Source: Leptodontidium sp. MPI-SDFR-AT-0119
Taxonomy: Eukaryota; Ascomycota; Leotiomycetes; Helotiales; Leptodontidiaceae
Reading direction: 5' to 3'
NCBI GenBank assembly: GCA_020726505.1
Contig: JAHLEZ010000012.1
Coordinates: forward strand, 1,612,001 to 1,676,000
Length of the DNA stretch: 64,000 nucleotides
Positions 22,650-32,746 of the stretch are shown piece by piece. The notes below the pieces were generated by a model. The model worked only from the letters and a program-made list of their open reading frames with translations. It searched no databases and was not told the DNA's origin. The position numbers and the translations under genes are program-made. Each line of letters starts with the position of its first letter. The first letter of the stretch is position 1.

Positions 22650-24184
22650 ATGCAGCTCCTTTACTTGCTTACGGCGTTGTCTCTACTTTTCAATTCTACA
22701 ATTGCAATCCCACAGTCTTTCCATCTTCCAGATGCCGTGGATCTCCTCGCTGCCAAGGGCCTTGTCAATCTTGCGGTCTACCAAACAAAAGCACACAGCA
22801 AGTGTACAGTTAAGAACGCTGTCAAGCGAAGAGAATGGTGAGATCTCCATTATGCTTGAAATTTTGCTCTGCTGACCCAACGCAGGGGCGATCTCTCCTC
22901 TCCTGACAAGAAGAAATACATTGCTGCCGTCTTATGTCTCCAATCTAAGCCATCCAAAACTCCAGCCTCCGTGGCCCCAGGTGCACGATCAAGGCAAGTG
23001 ATTGCGGGATAGTCCTGAATTCATTCCCACATACCTTATACGTTTCCCTGTTCACTAACTCTCGAGCATCTAGATACGATGACTTCGTTCTTGTACACAT
23101 CAACCAGACGTTAACAATTCATGCTACAGTATGTGATCTACCAGCTTTTCGTCGATTCAAGTCGCTAACTAGTTCAGGGCAACTTTCTCTCCTGGCACAG
23201 ATATTTCGTCTGGGCATATGAGACGGCTCTCCGAGAAGAGTGCGGCTACAAGGGTTACCAACCGTACTGGAACTGGGGCCGTTACGCTAGGTTCGTCTAA
23301 TCTTCGTGTGGCTTACAGAACTGATTGAAAACCAGTGATCCCATCAACTCTCCATTGTTTGACGGCAGCGATACAAGTTTATCGGGTAATGGACTCTACT
23401 ACAATCATACCGGCGTTCCCGTCACTGGCGCTCCACCGCCCTTCGATGTGATTCCACCAGGCGTTGGAGGAGGATGTGTTACAACCGGCCCATTCAAGAA
23501 GTAAGCCTCACAATTTTACCCCCCTCACGGACCACAATGGTAAAAGAGATTAACATCCACCAGCATGAGTGTAAATCTCGGCCCCGTATTCCCGTCAATC
23601 TCAGGCGTCCCTCCAAACCCTCAATTTGACGGCCTAGGATACAATCCACGCTGTCTTCGCCGAGACATCAATCCCCACGCTGCAGCCGTGACCGCCACAA
23701 ATTACACCTACAAGCTCATCACCGAGCCTCTGAACGCTGATATCTACTGGTTCCAGACTGTCATGCAAGGCCAATTTGCAGATGGGAAGTGGGGTGTTCA
23801 CACAGGTGGTCACTTCACGATCGGTGGTGATCCAGGAGGGGTAAGAACACTCCCTTGTCCTAAATTAATAGCAAACTGTGAAATAAAACATACATCTGAC
23901 GTGCTTGCTTCATATAGGACTTCTTCACCTCCCCCAATGACCCAGCCTTCTTCCTGCACCACGGCATGATCGATCGTGTCTGGTGGATCTGGCAAACACA
24001 GGACCTTCCCGCTCGTCTAAAAGCTGTTTCCGGGACTCTCACGCTTTTGAATGATCCACCGTCTCGCAATGCGACTTTGAATGATGATGTTGACTTGGGT
24101 TTGATTGCGCCACCGGTGAAATTGGGGAGCTTGCTGGATACGATGGGTGGTCTGGGAGGCGAATTTTGCTACGTCTATGTTTGA
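22650..24184 (+). CDS. Secreted tyrosinase (UstQ-like) of the RiPP island
   Basis: Seven exons: 22650-22837, 22886-22993, 23074-23128, 23178-23290, 23336-23500, 23564-23840 and 23918-24184, giving 390 residues. A signal peptide covers about residues 1-19. The CuA site is His107, His115 and His124 (in WHRYF), the CuB site His289, His293 and His316 (in FFLHHGMID), with normal spacing, so both coppers can bind and the enzyme should be active. The family oxidises phenols to o-quinones; in ustiloxin-type pathways such proteins work on Tyr of the peptide. Intron 2 uses a GC-AG border (AAG|GCAAGT), the only reading that keeps frame. It lacks the long C-terminal lid domain of melanin tyrosinases. Neighbouring UstY genes and a Tyr-rich repeat precursor fit peptide tailoring. 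Confidence 0.92.
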
Positions 24185-24474
24185 GTCCATGGAGTTCCAA
24201 GTGTAAACTCTGAAGACCTCTTTAAGGAGACTGAAAATGGTGTGGTAGTCGTAGATCTTTTATGCTTCTAGCCAACTTGGCCCAATTTATTTTGTACAGC
24301 AGTTCTTGACTCCTACAGTCAGTCATTCGAACTGGCTGTGTCGAACTTTCTCCTTTTCAGTCATCCCTAAGCCAGACTTCCATCTCTTCATGCGACTTTC
24401 ACAAACTGCCGCAGTTCCAATACATCATAAAATTCTTATATCCCACGTGGCTTCTGACTGAAGCTCCCCTCACA

Positions 24475-25432
24475 TCACCTCGCTGGCAAATTCTCATCCA
24501 TCCACTTCCTCGATGCATCCCAACTCTTACACTCATGCTTCATCCCCACCCCACTAATATGCGGTCCTTCCCCATTCCTCTCATCCGCCGCCGCCTCAAT
24601 CGACATATCGCCCGCACACATGATCCCCTGGCGAATATAATCGAAACAATGGTTCACATGTACCATCTCCTCTTCCAAGCCATCGTTCTCAGCCATTTTG
24701 AGATTACGGTCGCCTCGGAGTGCTTGCCAGTAGAGAGTACGTATCATCATCTGAGAGCGGATTAGTGATACGACGATAAGATAAGTTTCTTGTGAGATTG
24801 AAAAGATTGTTGTTAGGGTGGACTTACCAAGCAGTGGAGTTGGTGGTACATACTCACACCGTAATTCTGCACGTTGGGCGGCATGTGAGGATTCGACACT
24901 CCGTCCAGCAACCCATATTGTTCCGGGTCTTTGATTGATACGAAACCCATGCCAGCTTTCCACAAAATATGTCAGCACCATAGTCTTCAGAGGCAGGGGT
25001 TGTCTTGCAGTCCTGGGTTGAGACTCACGACCGAGTAAGTCCATCCACATCACATTATTCTCGATGGTTGGAGCAGCGCTGTAGTCCGAATAATTTCCGA
25101 ATATGATAGCCTCTGTCGGTACTAGGAGAAACCACCATCAGCAGATGTCTGTCATCTAGGTCGAGGGTTGACTTACAATTGGGAACTGGACCTTTCCGCT
25201 CCGTCGATTTACTGCGAAATGCGACCCCGAACACAAGAATCACTGTTAATAAAATGGCTAGAACCATTGTCGTGATTGCAAGATGCCGTAGATGTTTCCA
25301 ATCTCGTGGCTTCGATTGTTGTGGGTCTTTTTCATCGATCGTGGAGGAAGTTTCGATGTCTGAGAAAGTTTCGTCGTCACATCGCTGGCGAGACTCATTC
25401 TCGTCGCCGACTGGGGAGTACCGTGTTTGCAT
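24475..25432 (-). CDS. UstYa-family oxidase 1 (DUF3328)
   Basis: Four exons: 25432-25177, 25121-25029, 24955-24828 and 24750-24475, giving 250 residues. A single membrane segment lies at about residues 50-72 after a polar N-terminus, so it is a type II membrane protein of the secretory pathway. The conserved core has GMGFVSIKDPEQYG, then YHQLHC (His154, His157, Cys158) and HVNHC (His190, His193, Cys194), the two HxxHC motifs that define UstYa/UstYb oxidases. The C-terminus has a HECKSWD box as in the family. These enzymes oxidise or cyclise dikaritin peptides. An ATG 48 bases upstream is a possible alternative start. It is convergent with the tyrosinase gene and divergent from the second UstY gene. 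Confidence 0.92.
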
Positions 25433-26212
25433 CACTGCGATCCTGTGATTGAAATGCTGGAGATGATGTAAATCGTACACAGCTTCTCACGTATTCCACG
25501 TGGTATGTGTTCCCTTGCTGCAGACAAAGTCTAGATACCGATGCTTGCTCTACATCACCTGTCCTGAGATGAGATGAGACATGAGCTAATCAAGTGATGC
25601 TCACCACGTCCATCGTATTTATCTTTGAAGAGGTTGCTGAGAATATAAGCATTATGTTGTGCAGGGTACTCGGTAGTTGCACCAGTCCCCATTTTTGGCT
25701 AAGCACCTCCTCCATTCGGACACCTGCCCCTTTGGGCCTTCTTCCCCGGCCCGGCCCATTATGCTTATCTCCCCCACTGCTAATCCCCCTGTGGGCCACG
25801 ATTACCGAATATTAGTATATCTTCAAATCAATTGTTGTCTCTTATTATTTTGCACGACGGCATTCGTTGACCTAAGCTGAGGAACGGTGTGGTGTGGTGT
25901 AACGTTTATTGATTTTTCTCTACTAATATCACTCAGCGATGTGTCGAGACCACTGCAATAGTTACACCACTTTTGAGATTTCCGCATTCATGATGGCCAG
26001 GAAAATATTTTGATGACCACTTACTGTGCTTTCGTTATGCTGCTCACTCGCACTGCTATCGTCATGCTACAAATGGCCTATGGCAACGAACTATCGAGAA
26101 GTATCGAGTAGACTTCTCACACATTCTCAATCTCATCTCCAAAAGTCAATTTTCTTCGACCAGAATTCCTTCTACTCAATTCAAACCATCAATAGACACA
26201 TGTTTAGCACCT
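25433..26212. promoter_or_regulatory. Divergent promoter of two ustY genes
   Basis: 780 bp between the starts of oxidases 1 (-) and 2 (+). Contains a GGTGTGGTGTGGTGTAACG stretch near 25887. No coding frame is supported. Bidirectional control is inferred from geometry. Confidence 0.5.
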
Positions 26213-26954
26213 ATGGCACTCACACAGAACTCATGGTACACTCCCAAAAACACCACCCACCAAATCCTCTTCATCCTCCTCGCCAGCAGCGCCACCTCCG
26301 GCCTCCTCATCGCCATATTCCGCCAACAAATCCACTCCAGCATAACCGATATCTGCCAAACAATATCCAAATCCCCTGAAACCACCATAACCACGCCCTT
26401 CGAAGCAAACTTCACCTACCAATCTCTCAACCCAGAAACCGACAACCTATGGAATCAACTCGTAACGCCGAATGGCGGGTTTGTCCTAGACAACTTGGGG
26501 GATGAGTCGCAGGTTTATGGAGTGGGGATGTTCCATCAACTTCACTGCCTGCAGATTTTCAGGAACCATTTACAGGAGATGTACTCGAAGATGGATGAGA
26601 GCAAAGGCAGAAGGATGGAGAGGGGTGTGGTTCATGGGCATCATCTTGACTTGAAGCATACATTGCATTGCATGGATTATTTCCGTCAGGTAGGTAGTTC
26701 AATGTCTTCTATGTATTCATACACAGTAAGGAGTGACGCTGATGCGGAAGTAGGTGTTTCTCTGCTTCGCTGATGACTCGCTTGAGCCTTCGATAGTGGG
26801 CCCTGAAGGTGGTTTGCCAACCACGAATGGGATGGTGCCGCATCAATGTCGAGATCCTTCGTCGTTGTATGAAAGGTCTTTGGCGTCCCATGGGTCAAAT
26901 TTCAACTCTCGGACGATTCCTCAAGGAGGGGAAGCGCATATGCATGGTCACTAA
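26213..26954 (+). CDS. UstYa-family oxidase 2 (DUF3328)
   Basis: Two exons, 26213-26689 and 26754-26954, giving 225 residues. The N-terminus is short, followed by a membrane segment at about residues 17-36. FHQLHC (His108, His111, Cys112) and HTLHC (His149, His152, Cys153) are the paired HxxHC motifs. The splice joins CMDYFRQ to VFLCFADDSLEP, the standard family continuation. The tail contains PHQCRDPSSLYE, comparable to the HEC-type box of other members. It is the shortest of the three UstY proteins of the island, and its inter-motif spacing is the same order as the others. Likely role: copper- or metal-dependent oxidation of the precursor peptide in the secretory pathway, by analogy with ustiloxin biosynthesis. 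Confidence 0.9.
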
Positions 26955-27719
26955 GGCAACTTCATCTCCCAAGGCGTTCGGAGGGGGTTTTAGGCTGCTG
27001 TAGCTCCATTCTAGAGCTATATTCTAGAAAGACATAGTTTGAGTCCGAGGAATGTTCTTCATGGTCAGAAAAGAACCTACTGAACATTATAACTCTCATA
27101 TATCGATCACCTCTCGTGCTGTGATCTATACATCTTCAAGTTCTCAGGGGACGCTTGATGGAGGTTTTTCTTGATTGATTGTACGCCACAGTCCTATTTT
27201 CCACCTCACATCCCCCTGGTCTGTGAATGAGTATGAATATTGGTTGGAAACTCCGGATTCAAATTATCTTCAGTTCTTATTTTAGCCATAAGAGGACTCT
27301 AATACCTTCTGGCATAGTAGAGTGCTTGCGGATGCGAGTAGAAACAGCGCGCAATCGCAAAATTTCGAAGCCTGAGGTCCAGTGCTTTCTGGCTGCAGTG
27401 ACTTAAAATTTCATCTCACTTCTCTACATTTACAGCATTTCATAATTCCTGAAATTGAAACAGAAGACTAAATAGAATACGCAGTGAAGTCACTTCAGTA
27501 ATTTTTGAAGCCGTTGAGAAAAAGTCACCGTACTCGCAGATATTGTCGAATTCGATACCTGATTCCCGCATTGCCACATCGATACCACATAGCTCAGCAT
27601 CCGCAAAAGCCAGCCCTCAACAAGAAAACAATTACAAGTTATCAATCCTCATGTTTTTCTTCATGATTCGCATACGAAAATCCTACAACGACAGTCAGCC
27701 CCAACCGTCCCTATCAAAT
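26955..27719. other. Convergent 3' intergenic region within the island
   Basis: 765 bp, AT-rich, between oxidases 2 (+) and 3 (-). No coding feature supported. A short plus frame at 27543-27959 is antisense to the last exon of oxidase 3. Confidence 0.4.
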
Positions 27720-28874
27720 TCAAATGCCCATAAACGTACCGAATTTAGGATGGTGCAAGTACTTCGGATCAAAGATGTCAATCGACCTCTCTTTCGACCA
27801 ATTATCGATCTTCTCCCAATTGACGCACTCGTGCTGGATCCCAAAGTTTGGCCAAGGACCAGGAAAATCTGGAAGCCATTCGTAGGTCATGAGTGCTGTG
27901 TCGACTTTGCACATTACGACTTGTCGGAGCATCTCAATGCAGTGATCTGGTTATGTTAGATTTCTTGTTTCGCTGTTGACTGAGGAGATTTCGCGGTACT
28001 TACTGACGTGGTCTTTCACTGGCACGTTCGTGTCTCTTACTGTGTAGTAGTCTTGATGGACGTATTGCCGGATATATTTCTGAAATTTTGAAGTCAGCAG
28101 GGGTTATGTTGTCGAGCTTGAACAATACTAACTAAGCAATGGAGCTGATGGTAGACATCTGATATTTGTTTCAGTTGACTTCTCATTTTCCCCAAGCCTA
28201 AATTTTCCTTACCCAGCGTCCCAAAATAATCCCCAGACCCATCACTCAACTCGATTGATGGTCTTCCGGTCCGTTTGATCTCATCCTTGGTGACCCGAAT
28301 ATTTGCGTCTAGCCGCACGTCAGAGGGGGCCAGGAACACATCTTTGAGTCAAGACTCACAGCGAAAAAGCGAGGACCAAGCGTCATCAACTTCCAGCGAT
28401 GGCTCTGCATTGAATATATTTGAGGTCTGGTTGATCTTGACACTCAAAACCTTTGCTTCCCGTGAAACGGCTTCCTGGGCCGGGGCTGTAAGAAACCAAA
28501 CTTAGTATCTGTGAAACCAAAGAGGGTCTCAAGAGTGACTTACTGTATATGACGGATGAACAGCCTCGTGACTGTTGGGGACGAGACACGACAAGGAAGC
28601 AAATTATGGAGTAAGTGAAGACCAGTAACAAATGAAAGACAACTGGATGTCCGCGCAAGAAACTCTGCAATCGCTGAGGCCATGCCAAATTCTCCTCCGC
28701 GCTATCTCGACTTCTGTTCCTTTTTGCCAGCCAATTCCATACGCATTTCAGCGAGAATAATCTTGGTCTGGACTCCTGTCGGTGGTTGAAGTGGGCAAGG
28801 AGTTTCTCTTCGTCCCCCACCCGCTCCCCCTCAAAACTGTCTCCCGAAGCAAGATCGGTGTAAATGGGCTCCAT
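27720..28874 (-). CDS. UstYa-family oxidase 3 (DUF3328)
   Basis: Six exons: 28874-28544, 28485-28360, 28308-28213, 28158-28133, 28079-28004 and 27946-27720, giving 293 residues; every phase matches even though exon 4 is only 26 nt. A membrane segment covers about residues 77-97. YHQLHC (His188, His191, Cys192) and HVNHC (His217, His220, Cys221) are both complete, and the C-terminus has a HECVNWEKI box. The preceding DDAWSSLF and GDYFGTL segments are typical of UstYa proteins. An ATG 36 bases upstream is an alternative start. It is transcribed away from the precursor gene across a 449-bp shared promoter region, the strongest positional link between an oxidase and the putative substrate. Confidence 0.9.
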
Positions 28875-29323
28875 TGTTTTGTTTTGGCTGCTCGACGACA
28901 TCAACACCACTTTTTTAAGGATGAAATCGAGAATGCGACACGTCGATAAAATCTAATTGAAGATTAGGAAACGGTGAGGGGAGAGGTTCGAATCCAGGAG
29001 CGAGTTTCTAGATCTCCCTCGCTAGTGTTTGAGGCTGCTTGTGACATTCAACTAAGCGGTGATACTTGCTGACACATGGCGTGAGCATATGTATGGAAGC
29101 GTAATATTATGGCAATGACGATCATTCTCAGCGTTAGCATTACGAAGCACATCTCGATCCTTACTAACCTCCAGATATCGAAATCCTGACGAGCTGAGAC
29201 CAAAGGCTTGGGGAATTTGACCATATATATGCTCCCAACATGCCCACAGTGTTGCAAATACCACAACATTCCAGTTCCAAACACGCAAAGATTCAACCAA
29301 GACCCAGCAAAAGATCATTCAAG
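28875..29323. promoter_or_regulatory. Divergent promoter of ustY 3 and the precursor gene
   Basis: 449 bp between the start codons. A TATATAT-containing stretch lies at about 29223 upstream of the precursor. No coding frame supported. A place to look for the binding site of the ToxE-like regulator. Confidence 0.5.
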
Positions 29324-30250
29324 ATGCGTTACCAACTCCTCGCCGCGATCATCGGTTCAGCCGTAGCCCTTCCTATCGCTGGTAAGTGTTTTTCCCAAAA
29401 TGATGCGATGTACCAGTCACTAAGCTCTAGTAGATCCCAAGCTCGCAAGCTACAGCATAAATGTCAAGCGAATTGAGTCACTCGAAGACACTGCACTCGG
29501 AAACTACTTTGAAGCTTCATTCTTTGACGATACGAACGTTGCCAAACGTGCTGAGTCTGTTGGAGACACTGCGCTGGGAAACTACTACGAGAGAAAGGGT
29601 ACATTCTTTGACGGTTCGAACGTTGCAAAGCGTGCCGAGTCGGTCGGAGATACCGCACTTGGAAACTACTACGAGAGGAATGCTGTCTCCAATCTTGGAA
29701 AGCGAGAGAAAGCCGCCAGTGACTCGGCACTTGGAAACTACTATGAGCGCGCCTCTGAGTCGGCGTTGGGAAAGCGGGCTGAGGCGGTCGAGGACCCAGC
29801 GCTTGGGAACTACTACGAGCGGAATGCCGTCTCGTCTTCTAAAAAGCGAGCGGAGTCTGCATCGGATGCGTGAGTTCCATTTACTGAAGACATTCTTTTT
29901 GGTCTTGGGTCTTCAGCAAAAGCCTTTGATCATTTCAACTATTTGATAGATGTCAGGAATACCTCAATGCTGATTTGATAACTAGCGCACTCGGGAACTA
30001 TTACGAGCAGCGAGCAGCCGATTCTATCGACAAGAGATCTGAGTCTTCTGGCGACCAAGCCCTCGGGAATTACTACGAGGTAGAATCTGAGTTTGGCGGC
30101 GACGAAGCACTTGGGAACTACTACGAGCGCAGTGCGGTGTCCAAAGTGAAGCGTGCCGAGTCTGCTGATCAGCTTCTTGGAAACTATTGCGGTGTCGCGG
30201 CAAGAGATAAGTCTGCTTCTGACCAAGCACTCGGAGACTATTGTGGTTAA
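29324..30250 (+). CDS. Repeat-containing dikaritin-type RiPP precursor
   Basis: Three exons, 29324-29381, 29434-29869 and 29986-30250, giving 252 residues. A signal peptide covers about residues 1-18. The rest is ten tandem units, each with a short core: ALGNYFE once (40-46), ALGNYYE seven times (starting at 66, 94, 118, 142, 166, 190, 206), then LLGNYCG and ALGDYCG. Lys-Arg pairs at 31, 57, 85, 109, 133, 157, 181 and 220 flank most units and are Kex2 cleavage sites. A spacer like AES-x-x-D precedes each core. This is the architecture of UstA/PhomA-type precursors: secreted, repetitive, Kex2-processed and Tyr-rich. It sits among three UstY oxidase genes and a tyrosinase. Both introns are in phase; intron 2 splits a repeat just before its core. 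The core sequence is unlike the ustiloxin, phomopsin or asperipin cores I know. Confidence 0.93.
29485..30250 (+). repeat. Ten tandem precursor repeats
   Basis: DNA-level tandem units of roughly 48-84 nt inside the precursor gene, recognisable by the recurring GGAAACTAC(T)A/GGGAACTAC box. Units 2 and 3 are nearly identical over their first halves, a sign of recent duplication. The last two units are divergent. The run is interrupted by intron 2. Confidence 0.85.
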
Positions 30251-31784
30251 ACATAATGGCTTCTGTGGCAAGACGGTAGGTTCTCGTCCTAGAATCATCT
30301 CGGAATTTTCAGCTCGCCTTGGAAGTTTGCAATCCTTCGCAATCCTTCTTCGCGCGTAGTGCATTCATGGCGGGAATGAGAAACTCGCTGACATCCTGTG
30401 TCAAGATGGAACTTCGTCTAGACATCGATTTACCATAAGACCCATCACAGGAACTTGGAACATCTGGAGTTGGAAATTTGGAGATGGGTTGGGGTTTGCT
30501 GGTAGCTAGTGTTCTTCTGATTTCTCCCAATGGCTCAAAACAAAAATTTCAGACCATGCACACAAAATTTTGCCTACGATCACTTGTGATAACTTGAACA
30601 ATTTCTAGTAATTGAGACCAACGTGGCCTGGAAGGTATGGTAGTCTGAGCTATCAAGTTATGTTGTTTTATTTAGCATTTCTGAGGAGGTCTGTGTAGAT
30701 TGACATCGTGGCTGCAGTACTCCCCCCCCTCCACCCATAAACCCATAAACTCGGGGCGGAGAAGAAGTTGAACCCACTGTGAATGAAAGGCACGTCATAT
30801 GCCGGCTATTGAAAATGGCGGAATTAAGCATTTTTTGAGATATTCACCGTTGAGATGGCGGTGAGGTGTGGTGTCACTGCGAAATCGAAGCAAGTGATGC
30901 TGCGGTGTAATAGTCTGCCAGAATTCAGACACAGAAGTTCCGGTGTTACAAACATATATTCTCTCTTCATAAAACTTGCACTTCTTTCCCCGAATTCGGT
31001 CATTTACCCCGCGCAGTAAAGAAGCGAGGATGCAAGCGAGCCAAACCAATTCATTTCTCCGCCGACAACGAGCCTTTTGTACCACCAATCGAGGTAACAT
31101 TGCAGTTATAGATCCAGCAGTCTCCAAAGATCGCTCAGGATTCTAGACCATGGACAGAGATGTGGCGGTAAGCTCACCGCTGCATCGTATTCCTCATTGT
31201 AAAGGCATTCAGAGTGCGGAGAATCACCTCACTGGCCGAGTCACCACTTACCCCCGATCGAACCAGCATCCGCGGAGGTTCGCACTTGGTCAAGATGCTA
31301 GCAGCCGAAAGTTTCCTCTCTAGATGGTGGACGTTTCTGGACTATTCATCTGAGAATTGCCTGTCGTTCGCTAGCATGGCATTCCAAACAGCAGTTGGCT
31401 GAAACCATAGGGTTTATGCTGTTGAAATTGGATTTGAAGTTGCACTTCAAATATCCACTTTCTTTCTGGTGACCGCCAGATCATATCAATCTTACTGCTA
31501 ATATGTACTATACCGAGGAGTTAAACTGTATGTGTAGTATGTCAGAGTGGGCGATTGGCAAGTTTGCCACTTCGATGCTACCGGTGGGGAACGACAGACC
31601 CGAACGAACAGCTTCATAAAATATAAATGTAATGATTTACCACTCTATGCCGAGACTGTTCCAATTTTCTTGAAGAACAAAATATCTCACACACAGCCCT
31701 AACTCATCTTTATTTGATAAGTTTTGCTGCAAAGACTCTCACTGTACGACTACACACGTACTTGAAACTTTTATTTTCAGCAAG
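30251..31784. other. Intergenic region between precursor and regulator
   Basis: About 1.5 kb. Frames at 30795-31127 (minus) and 31214-31402 (plus) have no family features. A C-rich patch with a doubled CCCATAAA lies near 30725-30750. Likely holds the precursor 3' end and the regulator promoter. Confidence 0.4.
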
Positions 31785-32622
31785 ATGGAGCGCAGGAAGC
31801 TACAAAATCGAGAAGCGCAACGCAGATACCGCGAGAACATCAAACGGAAACTCAAGATAGCCGAGAGGCAGCTAGAGACTCGACGAAGTTCAGATGCCAT
31901 GTTTAGCAACTTGGATAGTACTTGCGGGTACGGAAACCATGATGCTGAGAATGTGGTGGAAAATGCTTGCAATGTCGACGACGCGCTTGTAGCTCTGGAT
32001 TGCTCCTCACCAGCATTAAGTTTCGGTTGGTCAACACTCTTCCAGTTCAAATTTTAAATGAACGTCGATCATTTTCTTACTTTAATCAGACTGGACGTCG
32101 CTTAACTCGTCCTGCCGCATGCAGCCTGGGCTTGGCTTGCTCTCACCATCTGAGAGCATTTTGGTAAGGAGAATCTGGGGCAACTTCCGGTACTTCCAGT
32201 TGATTGACAATCGATAGGACCATTCTCCACTCCGATCCGCTCTGGGCTCTACGGTCATGCACATAGCCGCCAGAAAAGGTTACCACACTATCGTTCGTAT
32301 CCTGTCTGAATCCGGAGTGGACATTTCAGCCAGAGACGACTCTGGTCAGACTCCACTGCACTTGGCAGCGGCCAATGGGCACTCAGAAACCATCGTATCT
32401 CTACTGGAGGCTGGAGCAGAAGTTGATGTCAAGAACAGTCAGGGGCATACACCATTGTTTGCGGCTGTCAGTAGCGGAGACGAACTTTCCGTCAAAACTT
32501 TGCTAGAAAGTGGGGCAGATCCAAATGCGAGGGTTTCAGTTGCAATGCCTGAAGTTGAACGGTGCTCTATAGAGGACAGTGGAGTAGTTAGCTTCTCTGC
32601 GGAAGACCCAAAGACAAATTGA
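31785..32622 (+). CDS. ToxE-like bZIP-basic-region/ankyrin transcription factor
   Basis: Three exons, 31785-32025, 32090-32163 and 32218-32622, giving about 239 residues. The N-terminus (residues 2-24) is a bZIP basic region with the N-x2-AQ-x2-YR signature (NREAQRRYREN), but no heptad leucine zipper follows. The C-terminal exon encodes about three ankyrin repeats (VMHIAARKG, TPLHLAAANGH, TPLFAAVSSGD). This unusual pairing is the hallmark of TOXE, the pathway regulator of HC-toxin genes, and of related regulators in other secondary-metabolite loci. Hence it is probably the pathway-specific activator of the neighbouring RiPP genes. The first donor (TTCG|GTTGGT) is my choice; an alternative six bases upstream also keeps frame. 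The protein is shorter than TOXE. Confidence 0.82.
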
Positions 32623-32746
32623 CAATCTTTCGGCTTCAAAATAAGTAGACATGATGCACAAAAGTTGGGTTTTGAGATTTAAGGCAGTCCTCATATGATA
32701 CAAAACACAGAGCTCCAGACTCCCATCAATCGATGTGGTTAAATCT

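Noticed and set aside
28981..29010. A GGTTCGAATCC box resembling a tRNA T-arm
   Set aside because: The flanking bases do not form a stem and no matching acceptor or anticodon arm was found.
29461..29946. Long repetitive plus frame within the precursor gene
   Set aside because: It is the alternative frame of the tandem repeats; repeats keep several frames open. The true frame has a signal peptide and Kex2 sites.
30795..31127. A 110-codon minus frame between precursor and regulator
   Set aside because: No family feature or signal; a second precursor or enzyme was looked for and not found.
22650..32622. Search by eye for the tox-box ATCTCNCGNA in the island
   Set aside because: No exact match noticed, but this was not an exhaustive scan; a computed motif search would settle it.
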